DNA of 64,000 bases from Candidatus Equimonas faecalis (GTDB taxonomy: Bacteria; Bacteroidota; Bacteroidia; Bacteroidales; Bacteroidaceae), in the NCBI GenBank assembly GCA_018066245.1, contig JAGHRT010000024.1, positions 1 through 64,000 on the forward strand, written 5' to 3'. Made by a program: the position numbers and the translations under genes. Every line of letters starts with the position of its first letter. Within the stretch, counting starts at the first letter, position 1. Of this stretch, positions 30,013 to 40,094 are shown in pieces. The notes beneath the pieces were generated by a model, which was not told the origin of the DNA, ran no database searches, and worked only from the letters and a program-made list of their open reading frames with translations.

Positions 30013-31668
30013 ATGTTTCTACCTATGCTGACACAACTCTCCAAGGCAAGCTCTCCCCTTTCTCTCAAGGAAGCACTGGGCGTGGGCCTGCTGGCGGGCA
30101 TACTTCCTGTGCAGGCCCAGCAACGCTGGAATGTGGTTTACATCATGACGGACGACCACACCGCGCAAATGATGTCGTGCTACGACAAGACCAACATACA
30201 GACCCCCAACCTCGACCGCATTGCCCAGGATGGCGTGCGCTTCGTCAATTCCTACGTGGCCAACTCCCTGTCCGGCCCCAGCCGAGCCTGTATGATTACG
30301 GGCAAGCATAGCCACAAGAACGGCTTTACGAACAACGAGCACGGCGTGTTTGACGGTTCGCAGCAGACCATGCCGAAGCTCTTGCAGCAGGCCGGCTACA
30401 GCACGTGCCTCATTGGCAAGTGGCACTTGGTAAGTACGCCCACGGGCTTCGACCACTACGAAATCCTGCCCGGCCAAGGCGACTATTACAACCCGACCTT
30501 CATCACCATGGACGGCCAGACGCACAAGGAGAAGGGCTACCTCACCAACATACTCACCGACAAGGCCATCGCATGGCTGGACCACCAGCGGCAGCAGACC
30601 TCTGCCAACGGACAGCCGCAGCCCTTCGCCCTCTTCCTCCACGAGAAAGCCTGCCACCGCGACTGGCTGCCCGAATTGAAGTACCTCCACGAGTATGAGG
30701 ACGTGGACTTCCCGCTGCCCCACGACTTCAACGACACATGGGAAGGCCGGCAGGCCGCACAGCGGCAGGAGATGTCCATCGGCTCCGATATGGACATGAC
30801 GATGGACTACGACGTCAAAATGTACGACCCTAATGTTCAGACGCGCCTCACCGGCACCTACCTCGGCATGATAGGCCGTCTGGACAGCCGCGAAAGGGCC
30901 ATCTACGATGCCTTCTACGACTCCCTCGCCATAGACTTCCGCAGCCGCCACCTCACCGGCAGGGCGCTGAAGGAGTTCAAGTACCAGCGTTTCATGCGCG
31001 ACTACGCCAAGGTGGTCAAGAGCTTTGACGACAACGTGGGCCGCCTGCTTGACTATCTCGATGAGACGGGATTGTCCGAAACGACCCTTGTGGTCTATAC
31101 CTCCGACCAGGGCTTCTACATGGGCGAGCACGGCTGGTTCGACAAGCGCTTCATGTACGAGGAGAGCTTCAGTACGCCCCTCGTCATGCGTATGCCGACT
31201 AAATATAATAAGGAGGTGGCACGCGGCACCATCAGCGAAATGGTGCAGAACATCGACTATGCCCCCACCTTCCTGGAGCTGGCCGGTGCCCCCATTCCCG
31301 CCGACATTCAGGGCGTGAGCCTGTTGCCTCTGCTTGAAGGCAAGCATCCCAAAAACTGGCGCAAGTCCCTCTACTACCACTACTACGAGTATCCTGCCGA
31401 GCACGCCGTGCGCCGCCACTATGGGGTGCGTACCGCCGACGGGTGGAAGCTCATCCACTTCTATCCCTCCGAGGGCGAAAGCGCCGGGGAGAGAATTGAC
31501 CAGTGGGAGATGTACGACCTCAACGCCGACCCCCACGAAATGCACGACCTCTACGGCCAGCCCGCCTACGCCAAGCAGCAGAAACGTCTGCACAAGGAAC
31601 TCGTCAAGCTCCAGAAGGAGTACGACGACCCCATCGAAGCCGAGCTCCAGCAGAGGGCTAAGCCCTGA
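30013..31668 (+). CDS. Secreted S1-family sulfatase
   Basis: A 551-residue sulfatase with an N-terminal hydrophobic export signal (LGVGLLAGILPVQAQ). Metal-binding Asp pair in YIMTDDHTAQ; modification motif S-G-P-S-R with Ser87, the Ser-type formylglycine site matured by an anaerobic sulfatase-maturating enzyme (not in this window). GKWHL and SDQGFYMGEHGWFDKR follow. The C-terminal region is as in family S1 enzymes acting on host or dietary sulfated glycans. ATG 30025 is an alternative start. It stands alone between a hairpin and a 22-bp array, so the substrate cannot be read from context. Confidence 0.9.
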   Translation: MFLPMLTQLSKASSPLSLKEALGVGLLAGILPVQAQQRWNVVYIMTDDHTAQMMSCYDKTNIQTPNLDRIAQDGVRFVNSYVANSLSGPSRACMITGKHSHKNGFTNNEHGVFDGSQQTMPKLLQQAGYSTCLIGKWHLVSTPTGFDHYEILPGQGDYYNPTFITMDGQTHKEKGYLTNILTDKAIAWLDHQRQQTSANGQPQPFALFLHEKACHRDWLPELKYLHEYEDVDFPLPHDFNDTWEGRQAAQRQEMSIGSDMDMTMDYDVKMYDPNVQTRLTGTYLGMIGRLDSRERAIYDAFYDSLAIDFRSRHLTGRALKEFKYQRFMRDYAKVVKSFDDNVGRLLDYLDETGLSETTLVVYTSDQGFYMGEHGWFDKRFMYEESFSTPLVMRMPTKYNKEVARGTISEMVQNIDYAPTFLELAGAPIPADIQGVSLLPLLEGKHPKNWRKSLYYHYYEYPAEHAVRRHYGVRTADGWKLIHFYPSEGESAGERIDQWEMYDLNADPHEMHDLYGQPAYAKQQKRLHKELVKLQKEYDDPIEAELQQRAKP

Positions 31669-31696
31669 AACGCATCATGAAGACGGGTGCAAACTC

Positions 31697-31784
31697 TCCT
31701 GTACGATAGGAAAAACTGTCATATACGACAGGCGAAACAACCCTATACGATAGGAAAATCTCTCCTATACGGCGGGAAAAAGCA
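31697..31784. repeat. 22-bp repeat array, four units
   Basis: Units start at 31697, 31719, 31741 and 31763. Core CCTATACGATAGG (imperfect palindrome CCTAT-ACG-ATAGG) plus an A-rich linker. It fills most of the gap between the sulfatase and peptidase T. Confidence 0.85.
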
Positions 31785-31835
31785 CCCCTACGCATTGTGC
31801 ATCGTACATTATACACTAAAAAACACGAATCCCCC

Positions 31836-33062
31836 ATGACTATTGTTGAACGCTTCCTGAAGTACGTCTCCTTCGACACCCAGTCCTGCGAGACCTCCGA
31901 CACCTGCCCTTCCACCCAGAAGCAGTTCCGCCTGGCCGAATACCTGCGCGACGAACTCACCGCCCTCGGCCTCACCGAAGTGGAACTCGACGAGCACGGC
32001 TACCTCTACGCCACCCTGCCCGCCAACACCGACAAACCCATACCCGCCATAGGCTTCATTGCCCACATGGACACCAGCCCCGATGCCAGCGGCAAGGACG
32101 TGAAGCCCCGCATCGTTGAAAACTACGACGGCAAGGACATCGTGCTCGATGCCGAAGCCGGCATAGTAACCTCCGTCCGCAAGTTCCCCGAACTGAAGGA
32201 GCACGTGGGCGAGGATATAATCGTTACCGACGGCCATACGCTGCTCGGTGCCGACGACAAGGCCGGAGTGGCCGAAATCGTGCAGGCTATGGCCTGGCTT
32301 ATAGAACACCCCGAAGTGAAGCACGGCAAAATCCGCGTAGGCTTCACGCCCGACGAAGAAATCGGGCGGGGAGCCGACCTCTTCGATGTGGAGAAGTTCG
32401 GCTGCGAGTGGGCCTATACGATGGACGGCGGCGACCGTGGCGAGTTGGAGTTTGAGAACTTCAACGCCGCCAGCGCAAAAATCGAGATACGGGGCGTGAG
32501 CGTCCACCCGGGCTACGCCAAGGACAAGATGATTAACGCCGCGCTCGTGGCGGCCGACTTTATCACCGTCATGCCCGAGAATGAGACGCCCGCCACTACC
32601 GAGGGCTACGAAGGCTTCTACCACCTCACCGGCCTGCAGGGCGGCGTGGAGGCAGCCACGGTCAGCTACATCATACGCGACCACGACCGCCGGCTCTTTG
32701 AGGAGCGCAAGCAGTACATTGCCGATATAGTAAGTGCCATGAACCAGCGTTACGGCGAGGGCACCCTTACCCTGACGGTCACCGACCAATACTATAATAT
32801 GTGCGAGAAGGTGGAGCCTTGCATCCACGTCATCGACATGGCGAAGCAGGCCATGAAGGAAGCTGGCGTGGAGCCCCGCGTGCAGGCCATACGCGGCGGC
32901 ACGGACGGCGCACGCCTCAGTTTCATGGGATTGCCCTGCCCCAACATTTTCGCAGGCGGCCTCAACTTCCACGGCCCCCACGAATTTCTGCCTGTCCCCA
33001 ATATGGAGAAGGCCATGCAGACCATAGTGAACATCTGCCGGCTCACGGCTGAGCGCGGCTGA
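31836..33062 (+). CDS. pepT: Peptidase T (tripeptide aminopeptidase)
   Basis: A 408-residue M20B zinc tripeptidase. Metal and catalytic motifs: [59 protein letters not shown] and FHGPHEFLP. Cytoplasmic, releasing the N-terminal residue of tripeptides. ATG 31836 ([17 protein letters not shown]) is the family start; an upstream in-frame ATG at 31797 adds residues unlike the family. Followed by a strong bidirectional terminator. Confidence 0.95.
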   Translation: MTIVERFLKYVSFDTQSCETSDTCPSTQKQFRLAEYLRDELTALGLTEVELDEHGYLYATLPANTDKPIPAIGFIAHMDTSPDASGKDVKPRIVENYDGKDIVLDAEAGIVTSVRKFPELKEHVGEDIIVTDGHTLLGADDKAGVAEIVQAMAWLIEHPEVKHGKIRVGFTPDEEIGRGADLFDVEKFGCEWAYTMDGGDRGELEFENFNAASAKIEIRGVSVHPGYAKDKMINAALVAADFITVMPENETPATTEGYEGFYHLTGLQGGVEAATVSYIIRDHDRRLFEERKQYIADIVSAMNQRYGEGTLTLTVTDQYYNMCEKVEPCIHVIDMAKQAMKEAGVEPRVQAIRGGTDGARLSFMGLPCPNIFAGGLNFHGPHEFLPVPNMEKAMQTIVNICRLTAERG

Positions 33063-33078
33063 GCGTAGGGAGAAACGC

Positions 33079-33109
33079 AGAGAGCCTGCCGATTGTCGGC
33101 AGGCTCTCT
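33079..33109. terminator. Bidirectional terminator between pepT and the nucleosidase gene
   Basis: A perfect 14-bp stem (33079-33092 with 33096-33109) and a 3-nt loop, between two convergent genes and only 3 bp from the nucleosidase stop. Confidence 0.88.
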
Positions 33110-33112
33110 CGT

Positions 33113-33811
33113 TTAGATGTCCTGAATGAAGCGGTGGATGGCCGCAAAGGAGCGTTGCACCACCGTGTCCCAGAAGTCGTTGTACTGACTCAGGTGGTTG
33201 TCGATGCCGGGGGTGTCGCTGATGACGCGGAAACTAATGAAAGGTACGCCGTGGAGGTGGCAAGTCTGCGCTATCGCACCGCTCTCCATATCTACGGCTA
33301 TGCCCTCGGGAAACTTGTCCTTGATGGCTTGCAGTTCGCGGCGGTCGGTGATGAACTGGTCGCCCGTGCAGATGAGCCCGGGCACCACCCGCACTTCGGG
33401 AAGGCTGGCCGACAGGCCTTCGGCCACCGCCAGCAGGCGGGCGTCGGCGGTGAAGCGCTCGGGCAGGCCCTGCACTTGTCCGTAGGCGTTGCCTTCGCCG
33501 CACCACACGTCGTGGAACACCACTTCGCGGCTTACCACGACATCCATCACGCGGAGCGCGGCATCGATGCCGCCGGCCACGCCGGTGCTGACCACGGCTT
33601 CGGGCTGGTAGGTGCGGATGAGTTCGGTGGCTCCGCAGGCGGCGTTCACCTTGCCCATGCCGCACTGCATCAGCACCACGGACTTGGAGCCTACGCGGCC
33701 CCGGTAGAAACAAAAAGCTCCGCGCTGCTCTTCACGGGCATCGCTGAGGAGATGGCGTAGCTGGGCGAACTCTTTGTCCATGGCTACGATGATTCCAAGT
33801 TTTACAGGCAT
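33113..33811 (-). CDS. mtnN: 5'-methylthioadenosine/S-adenosylhomocysteine nucleosidase
   Basis: A 232-residue MTA/SAH nucleosidase, cleaving the N-glycosidic bond of MTA and SAH to adenine plus the thio-ribose. Motifs: LGIIVAMDKEF at the N-terminus, CGMGKVNAA, STGVAGG, VDMESGAIAQ (catalytic region), and FRVISDTPG with the conserved Asp. ATG 33811 gives the family length; the open frame extends much further upstream antisense to the neighbour, which is not coding. It begins 11 bp after the GluQ-RS stop. Confidence 0.92.
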   Translation of the reverse strand: MPVKLGIIVAMDKEFAQLRHLLSDAREEQRGAFCFYRGRVGSKSVVLMQCGMGKVNAACGATELIRTYQPEAVVSTGVAGGIDAALRVMDVVVSREVVFHDVWCGEGNAYGQVQGLPERFTADARLLAVAEGLSASLPEVRVVPGLICTGDQFITDRRELQAIKDKFPEGIAVDMESGAIAQTCHLHGVPFISFRVISDTPGIDNHLSQYNDFWDTVVQRSFAAIHRFIQDI

Positions 33812-33822
33812 AAGCGTTGTTT

Positions 33823-34686
33823 TTAGCCCGCCACGACAATGTCGTCGGCGGGTAGTTTTTTCCAATCGAAGAGGGTGATGGCTTCCTCGGCGGTGAGGGC
33901 TTCGGGGTGGGGGAGAAGTCCGGCGAGGTGGCAGATGAGGCCGATGAGCCGGGGGGCCGTGTAGCGTTGGCGCAGGGCTCCGAGGTCGAGGCTGCGGTCG
34001 CGCTTGCTCAGGCGTTGGCCTGCGGCGTTGATGAGCAGGGGCAGGTGGCCGTACTGCGGGGGCGTGTAGCCGAGGGCGCGGTGGAGGAATATCTGCTGGG
34101 CGGCTGAGAGGAGGAGGTCGCGGCCCCGCACCACTTCGCTCACGCCTGTGAGTGCGTCGTCCACGACTACGGCCAGCTGGTAGGCCCAGGCTCCGTCGCG
34201 GCGGCGGAGAATGAAGTCGCCGCAGTGGGTGGTGAGGTTCACGCGCTGGGGGCCGTAGTGGAGGTCGGTGTAGAGGATGTCGGCCCGGGGCACTGCGATG
34301 CGCAAGGCTCCGTCGGGATAGCCTTTGTGGCGGCAGGTGCCGGCATAGACCACGCGCCCGTCGGTCTCGTGGGGGGCCTGTGTGGCCAGCAGGTCGGCGC
34401 GTGTGCAGCGGCAGTGGTAGAGGCCCGTGAGGTGGCCGAGGGCTTCCTCGTAGAGGGGGCCGCGGTCGCTCTGCCGGCACTCGCCGTCCCACTCCAGGCC
34501 GAGCCAGCGGAGGTCGTCCTTGATTTGGTCGGCGTATTCGGCGCGGGAGCGTTGGCTGTCGATGTCTTCAATGCGCAGCAGCCAGCCGCCGCCTTGGCTT
34601 CGGGCACTGAGCCACGAGAGCAACGCGCTGTAGGCGTTGCCCAGGTGCATTCGGCCCGTGGGCGAGGGAGCGAAGCGTCCGCACAT
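33823..34686 (-). CDS. gluQ: Glutamyl-Q tRNA(Asp) synthetase-like protein
   Basis: A 287-residue class I aminoacyl-tRNA synthetase paralogue lacking the anticodon-binding domain. Has GRFAPSPTGRMHLGN (HIGH-type motif), RIEDIDSQR, the zinc ligand pattern CRCTRADLL ... YAGTCRH, and QRLSKRDRS (KMSKS-type). GluQ-RS attaches glutamate to queuosine in tRNA(Asp). The length and absence of a C-terminal domain separate it from GltX. It lies between cdsA (15-bp gap) and the nucleosidase. Confidence 0.88.
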   Translation of the reverse strand: MCGRFAPSPTGRMHLGNAYSALLSWLSARSQGGGWLLRIEDIDSQRSRAEYADQIKDDLRWLGLEWDGECRQSDRGPLYEEALGHLTGLYHCRCTRADLLATQAPHETDGRVVYAGTCRHKGYPDGALRIAVPRADILYTDLHYGPQRVNLTTHCGDFILRRRDGAWAYQLAVVVDDALTGVSEVVRGRDLLLSAAQQIFLHRALGYTPPQYGHLPLLINAAGQRLSKRDRSLDLGALRQRYTAPRLIGLICHLAGLLPHPEALTAEEAITLFDWKKLPADDIVVAG

Positions 34687-34701
34687 CGGCAGGAGGGCGG
34701 G

Positions 34702-35547
34702 TCAGGCCAGATAGAGAAAATAGAGCACGGCGGCGGGAATGGCCAGCAGGGCGGAGTCGAAACGGTCGAGCATACCGCCGTGGCCGGGCAGCACCTTGCC
34801 GCTGTCCTTTATGCCAAGCTGGCGCTTCAGCAGGCTTTCGACGAGGTCGCCCCATGTGCCGAAGCACACCACCACAAGGCCGAGGCCCAGCCATTCAACA
34901 AGGCTGAGCGAGGCGGGGCGCAGGCTGTAGATGATGTAGGCGGCCAGAAGGGTGAACAGGCCGCCGCCAATGCTGCCTACCCAGCTTTTGTTGGGACTGA
35001 TGCGGGGGAAAAGCTTGTAGGGTATGTACTTGCCGAGGAGCGAGCCTACGAGATAGGCTCCCGTGTCGCTGGTCCAGAGGAAAATGAAGAGGGCGAGGGG
35101 ATAAATCCACTCATAGACGGTCTGTCCTTGGAAGGGGTCGAACTGTACGGCCACTACGGGCAGCAGGGCGAAGGGCAGGGCCGTGTAGATGAGGGCTGCG
35201 AAGGAGAGCGTCCAGTTGCGGAGCGGGTCGGGGGCTTCGCGGTAGAGTTCGCCTATGAGCAGGAAAAGGGCGGTGATGCCTGTGAAAAGGATGAGCTGGC
35301 TGCTTTCGGGGCTGTGGATGCTGCCGAGCCACGCTGCGCTCACCAGGATGAAGGCGCCGAAGCCTACGATGGGCGTGTTGAGCGCAGCGCCGTAGTGGCG
35401 GTTCATGAGGTGGCAAAATTCCAGCGTACAGCCCATGGCCACGAGGGCGTAGAAAATATAGGCTGCTACGGGGCTCCAAACGGTGCAACCTACGAGGAGG
35501 AGCACATACACTACGCCGGTGGCGAGGCGGAGAAGGAGATTTTTCAT
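34702..35547 (-). CDS. cdsA: Phosphatidate cytidylyltransferase
   Basis: A 281-residue integral membrane enzyme making CDP-diacylglycerol from CTP and phosphatidate. Seven to eight hydrophobic segments. The C-terminal CDS signature runs through SLLKRQLGIKDSGKVLPGHG and MLDRFDS. The order rsfS-ftsH-cdsA on the - strand is conserved in Bacteroidota, here interrupted by a repeat array between ftsH and cdsA. Confidence 0.93.
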   Translation of the reverse strand: MKNLLLRLATGVVYVLLLVGCTVWSPVAAYIFYALVAMGCTLEFCHLMNRHYGAALNTPIVGFGAFILVSAAWLGSIHSPESSQLILFTGITALFLLIGELYREAPDPLRNWTLSFAALIYTALPFALLPVVAVQFDPFQGQTVYEWIYPLALFIFLWTSDTGAYLVGSLLGKYIPYKLFPRISPNKSWVGSIGGGLFTLLAAYIIYSLRPASLSLVEWLGLGLVVVCFGTWGDLVESLLKRQLGIKDSGKVLPGHGGMLDRFDSALLAIPAAVLYFLYLA

Positions 35548-35653
35548 GGGTGTAGGGGGGAGGGGCTCACGCCGCCCTTCGGGTGAAGGCTGCGTGCTTA
35601 TTAGAAGTTAAAAGTTGGAAATTACAGGTGATAGGTCTATAGAGTAGTGAAGT

Positions 35654-35822
35654 TTAGTCCGCCGGCCGCAGTGCGGCAACCGACACTTATCGTTCCTAGT
35701 CCGCCGGCCGCAGGTGCGGCAACCGATACTTGTCGTTCCTAGTCCGCCGAGAGTGCGAATTAGTCCGCCGAGAGGAAAGATTAGTCCGCCGATAGTTTTT
35801 CGTGGTCTATAGGAGAGGTTTG
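35654..35822. repeat. 21-bp repeat array between ftsH and cdsA
   Basis: TAGTCCGCCG units begin at 35654, 35696 (42 bp later), 35739, 35760, 35781, with a related unit at 35802: an almost exact 21-bp phase. The first two are 42-43-bp doublets containing a CCGGCCGCAGTGCGGCAACC insert. A TCTATAGAGTAG core precedes at about 35636. This fills most of the 287-bp gap 35548-35834. Confidence 0.82.
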
Positions 35823-35834
35823 CTTACTCTGGCC

Positions 35835-37823
35835 TTACTTGTCCTCTGCCTCGGACTTGTGGGCTTCGGCGGCGGCAGCGGCCAGACGCTCCACGCGCTC
35901 CTTCTCCTCCTGCATGAGGATGTCGGCGCGGCTCTGCCACGGGCGTGGACCGAAGATGCGCTCCACGTCGGCGGCGAATATGACTTCTTCGCTCTGGAGC
36001 AGGTCGGCCAGGGCGTTGTGCTCGGCCTTGTGGGCGGAGAGTATGGACTTGGCACGCTCATACTGCTGGGCGATGAGCGCCTTCACCTCCTCGTCAATCT
36101 TGCGGGCGGTGTCGTCGGAATAGGGCTTCTGGAAGCCGTAGCCGTTGTCCTGACCGTAGTAGCAGAGGTTGGGCAGGCTTTCGCTCATGCCGAGGTAGGC
36201 CACCATGCCGTAGGCCCGCTTCGTTACGGTTTCGAGGTCGTTCAGCGCACCGCTGGAGATGTGGCCCGTGAACAGCTCCTCGGCGGCCCTGCCGCCCAGC
36301 GTGGCGCAAATCTCGTCCAGCATCTGCTCGCGCGTCGTAATGTTGCGCTCCTCGGGCAGGTACCAGGCGGCGCCCAGGGCTTGGCCGCGCGGCACGATTG
36401 TTACCTTCACGAGAGGGTTGGCATACTCCAGCAGCCAGCTGACCGACGCGTGGCCGGCCTCGTGGAGGGCGATGCTCCGCTTCTCCTGCTCCGTCATCAC
36501 CTTGGTCTTTTTCTCCAAGCCGCCGATTATACGGTCCACGGCATCGAGGAAGTCCTGCTTGCCCACGGCCTTGCGGTTGTGCCGCGCAGCGATGAGGGCG
36601 GCTTCATTGCACACGTTGGCGATGTCAGCGCCCGAGAAACCGGGTGTCTGTCGCGCAAGGAAGTCGATGTCCATGCCTTCCTCCAGCTTGATGGGTTTTA
36701 GGTGGACATTGAATATCGCTACGCGCTCGTTCAGGTCGGGCAGGTCCACGTGGATTTGCCGGTCGAAGCGGCCGGCTCGCAGCAGGGCGCTGTCCAGCAC
36801 ATCTACGCGGTTGGTGGCTGCCAGCACGATGACGCCGCTGTTCGTACCGAAGCCGTCCATCTCCGTCAGGAGCTGGTTCAGTGTATTCTCCCTCTCGTCG
36901 TTGCCGCCCATCGCGTTTTTTCCTCGGGCGCGGCCCACGGCGTCGATTTCGTCGATGAAGACGATGCAGGGGGCCTTCTCTTTGGCTTTCTGGAAGAGGT
37001 CGCGCACGCGGCTGGCTCCTACGCCTACGAACATCTCCACGAAGTCGGAGCCGGACATGGAGAAGAAGGGCACGTCGGCCTCGCCGGCCACGGCCTTTGC
37101 AAGCAGCGTCTTGCCGGTGCCCGGAGGGCCCACCAGCAAGGCGCCCTTGGGAATCTTGCCGCCGAGGTTGGTGTACTTCTCGGGGTTCTTGAGGAAATCC
37201 ACTATCTCCTGGACTTCCTGCTTCGCCCCCTCCTGTCCGGCCACGTCCTTGAAGGTAACATTGGGCGTGCCCTCCTTGCCTTTCTCAAAGAGCTTGGCTT
37301 TGCTCTGGCCTACGTTGAACAGGCCTCCGCCCGTGCGGGGGCTGCGGAAGATAAAGATCCAAAACGCTATCAGCAGGATGATGGGCAGGAAGTTGAAGAG
37401 GATGTTGGACCAGAGGTGGCTGTTTTCGACGTACTTCACCTGGCCTTTGAACTTGGCGGCGTTGAGGAAGTCCTCGATGCGGTCCTCGGAGGGGTAGCGG
37501 GCGCTCACCGTGGGCTTGGCTCCCACTTGGCTGATGCCTTGGTGGAACACGTCGCGGAAGTGCTTGGCCGACACTTGGAGGCTGGCCTTGCCCTCGCTCT
37601 TGTTCACCTCGACGGCTTCGCCGTAGCCCTTCTGGACGTAAGTCTTGAACTGCGTGTAGCTCACCTCCTTGTCGAAGGTGTTTTCTCCTTGGTAGTTCTG
37701 CCAGAGCATGATGCCGAGGCCGACGATGATAAGCAGGTAAAGCCAGCTGAAGTTGAAGCGGGGCTGCTTTTGCGACCCGTTGGGGCCGCCTATCTGGGGA
37801 TTCTGTGGGGGAATTGCAGGCAT
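35835..37823 (-). CDS. ftsH: ATP-dependent zinc metalloprotease FtsH
   Basis: A 662-residue membrane AAA+ protease. TM1 ([15 protein letters not shown]), periplasmic domain, TM2 ([18 protein letters not shown]), AAA module with Walker A GPPGTGKT and Walker [13 protein letters not shown], and an arginine-finger region. The protease zinc site is HEAGH (454-458). It degrades unassembled membrane proteins and regulators. N-terminus ([15 protein letters not shown]) and C-terminus ([15 protein letters not shown]) are low-complexity. Follows rsfS by 61 bp. Confidence 0.97.
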   Translation of the reverse strand: MPAIPPQNPQIGGPNGSQKQPRFNFSWLYLLIIVGLGIMLWQNYQGENTFDKEVSYTQFKTYVQKGYGEAVEVNKSEGKASLQVSAKHFRDVFHQGISQVGAKPTVSARYPSEDRIEDFLNAAKFKGQVKYVENSHLWSNILFNFLPIILLIAFWIFIFRSPRTGGGLFNVGQSKAKLFEKGKEGTPNVTFKDVAGQEGAKQEVQEIVDFLKNPEKYTNLGGKIPKGALLVGPPGTGKTLLAKAVAGEADVPFFSMSGSDFVEMFVGVGASRVRDLFQKAKEKAPCIVFIDEIDAVGRARGKNAMGGNDERENTLNQLLTEMDGFGTNSGVIVLAATNRVDVLDSALLRAGRFDRQIHVDLPDLNERVAIFNVHLKPIKLEEGMDIDFLARQTPGFSGADIANVCNEAALIAARHNRKAVGKQDFLDAVDRIIGGLEKKTKVMTEQEKRSIALHEAGHASVSWLLEYANPLVKVTIVPRGQALGAAWYLPEERNITTREQMLDEICATLGGRAAEELFTGHISSGALNDLETVTKRAYGMVAYLGMSESLPNLCYYGQDNGYGFQKPYSDDTARKIDEEVKALIAQQYERAKSILSAHKAEHNALADLLQSEEVIFAADVERIFGPRPWQSRADILMQEEKERVERLAAAAAEAHKSEAEDK

Positions 37824-37884
37824 GGGTTGAATGAATGGTCGGTGGATGGTTTTGCGTCGGGAATCACGGGCGATAGGCCTTGGG

Positions 37885-38244
37885 TCAGTCCACGTCGGGG
37901 TAGGTGGTCAGCTCGGCATCGTCCCAAAGGTGTTCCAGGTCGTAGTAGTCGCGGGCTTCGGTCAGGAAGATGTGCAAAATCACGTCGCCGAAGTCCATGG
38001 CCACCCACTGGGCGTTGTTGCGTCCGGCCACGGCGGCGGGCTTTTCGCCCAGCTGCTTGCGGCAGAACTCCTCCGCGCTGTCGGCCAAGGCATCGACCTG
38101 CTGCGGACTGCCGCCCGAGCAAATGACGAAGGCGCGTGCGGGAGCCGTGTCGAAGCGGCTGAGGTCGGCCACGCATATCCGGCGGCCTTTTTTCTCTTGA
38201 AGGCCCTCAACGAGGGCGTTGATGATTTCTTGTGTACTTGCCAT
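37885..38244 (-). CDS. rsfS: Ribosome silencing factor RsfS (Iojap)
   Basis: A 119-residue RsfS: KKGRRICVADLSRFD, AFVICSGGSPQQVDALAD, NNAQWVAMDFGDVILHIF and YYDLEHLWDDAE are family hallmarks. It binds uL14 and blocks subunit joining under starvation. First gene of the rsfS-ftsH unit and divergent from dnaA. A -7 box lies at 38325-38332. Confidence 0.94.
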   Translation of the reverse strand: MASTQEIINALVEGLQEKKGRRICVADLSRFDTAPARAFVICSGGSPQQVDALADSAEEFCRKQLGEKPAAVAGRNNAQWVAMDFGDVILHIFLTEARDYYDLEHLWDDAELTTYPDVD

Positions 38245-38324
38245 TGGTTGGATTTTTCAAAGGGATGTTGGTTAGGAGCGGACAGCTGGCGCCGCCTTGC
38301 GGCAGGTGCGTGCATATCCTTGTG

Positions 38325-38332
38325 CAAAGTTA
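38325..38332 (-). promoter_or_regulatory. -7 box of the rsfS-ftsH transcript
   Basis: TAACTTTG on the - strand, 81 bp before the rsfS start. No good -33 element at the usual distance. The 474-bp rsfS-dnaA gap also holds the 22-bp array at 38446-38533 and, at about 38650, GCAACTTTGCA, a near-consensus -7 for dnaA. No DnaA-box cluster is visible. Confidence 0.5.
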
Positions 38333-38445
38333 CAACTTTTAATTGATATGTGCCCGCACACGCGCGGCAAAAGCGGCGAATTGTCCTCCGCCGTGCGGTT
38401 TTCTGCCTTCTCCACCCGTCAATCTTGGCCGTAAGAGCCGCCTTT

Positions 38446-38533
38446 CCTACTCCATAGACTAATTTTCCCTACTCTATAGACAAGTTCTTCCTACTCCATA
38501 CACTAATTTCTCCTGCCCTATGAAGCAGGCGGC
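38446..38533. repeat. 22-bp repeat array between divergent rsfS and dnaA
   Basis: Units start at 38446, 38468, 38490 and 38512 (exact 22-bp period). Core CCTACTC(C/T)ATAGAC plus a T-rich linker. The fourth unit is degenerate. Unlike most arrays here, it lies upstream of both neighbouring genes. Confidence 0.83.
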
Positions 38534-38718
38534 ATGAGCGTATATGAGCGTTTTGGCAGGTGTAACTTGGCAGAAGACGCCCCCTTAGGAAACAAAATGC
38601 AAACAAATGCTAAAATAAATTGGCCGTCTGCAAAATTTTTCGCAACTTTGCATCCGCAATTTTCGCGTAAGACTTCGCTCCCGAGGCCTTACGCACTCTT
38701 TTGCCCCACTTTCGGAAA

Positions 38719-40074
38719 ATGGAACAAGCCGTCATATCCCGCTGGCAATCCTGCCTTCAGGCTTTGCGCCCTGAACTGCAAAAGCGCGTCCCCAAAGCAC
38801 AGTTTGAGGGCGCGTGGAGCTGGTATGAGTGCCTCAAGCCCGTGGCCTACCGCGAAGGTACGCTGGTGCTTGAAGTGCCTGGGAAAGTGTGGCTTGAACA
38901 GTTCAATTCGGTCTATTGGCCCCTCCTCCTGCCCTTCCTCCGGCAGGGCTTTGGCAACGAGCTCAAGGTGAGCTATGTGTTCCCTGCCGAAAAGAAGGCC
39001 GAAACCACTTCTCCTGCCGACAAGCAGCAGGACATTCCGCCTCTCGCCCCCCATCTGAATCCCGACTACACCTTCAAGAACTTCGTGAAGGGCGTGAGCA
39101 ACAAGGCTGCGCTGAACATTGCCAAGGCCATCGCCAAGAAGCCCGACCAGAGCACCTTCAATCCGCTCTTCCTCTACGGTCCTTCGGGCGTGGGAAAGAC
39201 CCATCTGGTCAGCGCCATAGGCCACGCCGTGCTGGAGCTCCATCCCGACAAACGCGTGCTCTTTGTGGCCGCACATCTCTTCAAGACGCAATACACGGAC
39301 GCCGTGCGCAACAACACGGTGAACGACTTCCTCCATTTCTACCAGTCCATCGACGTACTCATCGTGGACGACATACAGGAACTCAGCACCCCCAACACAC
39401 AGCGCACCTTCTTCCACATCTTCAACCACCTGCAACTGAACGGCCGCCAAATCATCATCACCTGCGACCGCCCGCCCGTGCTGTTTGAAGGCATAGAAGA
39501 GCGTATGCTGTCGCGCTTCAAGTGGGGCATCGTTATGGAAATGGAGCGCCCCGACGTGCTGCTGCGCCGCGACATACTGGCCGCCAAGATGCGCCGCGAG
39601 AACCTGAAATTTCCCCCAGAAATACTTGACTACATCGCTGAAAACGTAACCAGCAACGTAAGAGACCTGCAAGGTGTCGTAAACAGCATAATGGCTTTCA
39701 GCGTGGCCGACGATTGCGAAATAGACCTGGAACTCACCCAGCGCGTAGTAGCTCGTGTGGTCAATATGAGCCGTAAGGACATCACCCTGAACGACATCCT
39801 CAAGACGCTTTGCGCCCACTTTAAGGTGAGGCAGCGCGACATCATCGAAAAGACGCGCAAGGCCGACGTAGTGATGGTGCGCCAGCTCGTTATGTACATG
39901 GCGCAGAAGTATGCCAAGATGGGGCAGACGCAGATAGGGCAGGAGCTCGGGCACCGCGACCACGCTACCGTGCTCCACGGCATACGCCAGATGGAAAAGC
40001 GGCTCGCTGCCGACCGCGCCTTCCGCATTGAAGTGGAAGCACTGGAAGGAAGCCTCAAGTCGCAGAGAAACTGA
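38719..40074 (+). CDS. dnaA: Chromosomal replication initiator DnaA
   Basis: A 451-residue DnaA with domain I (VISRWQSCLQALRPELQ), a short domain II linker (about 95-115, ETTSPADKQQD), and the AAA+ domain: Walker A GPSGVGKTH, Walker B VLIVDDIQEL, sensor-2 region. Domain IV carries the DNA-binding helix-turn-helix with GHRDHATVLHGIRQ. ATG 38719 gives the standard start; an upstream TTG extends the frame but adds nothing conserved. The linker includes one SPADK-type segment reminiscent of the repeat-encoded peptides in GH2, but without periodicity. Followed by a long hairpin. Confidence 0.96.
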   Translation: MEQAVISRWQSCLQALRPELQKRVPKAQFEGAWSWYECLKPVAYREGTLVLEVPGKVWLEQFNSVYWPLLLPFLRQGFGNELKVSYVFPAEKKAETTSPADKQQDIPPLAPHLNPDYTFKNFVKGVSNKAALNIAKAIAKKPDQSTFNPLFLYGPSGVGKTHLVSAIGHAVLELHPDKRVLFVAAHLFKTQYTDAVRNNTVNDFLHFYQSIDVLIVDDIQELSTPNTQRTFFHIFNHLQLNGRQIIITCDRPPVLFEGIEERMLSRFKWGIVMEMERPDVLLRRDILAAKMRRENLKFPPEILDYIAENVTSNVRDLQGVVNSIMAFSVADDCEIDLELTQRVVARVVNMSRKDITLNDILKTLCAHFKVRQRDIIEKTRKADVVMVRQLVMYMAQKYAKMGQTQIGQELGHRDHATVLHGIRQMEKRLAADRAFRIEVEALEGSLKSQRN

Positions 40075-40094
40075 CGCTTGCCTGCACAAACAAA

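Noticed and set aside
33812-34492. N-terminal extension of the nucleosidase frame by 227 residues
   Set aside because: Pro/Arg-rich shadow of gluQ in another frame; MPVKLGIIVAMDKEF gives the family start.
38245-38718. Possible oriC upstream of dnaA
   Set aside because: No DnaA-box cluster or AT-rich unwinding region found; the gap is explained by promoters and a 22-bp array.
38985-39030. Possible intragenic repeat unit in the dnaA linker (TTSPADKQQ)
   Set aside because: The CCTGCCG cores are 30 bp apart, not 21, and the DnaA linker is naturally variable.
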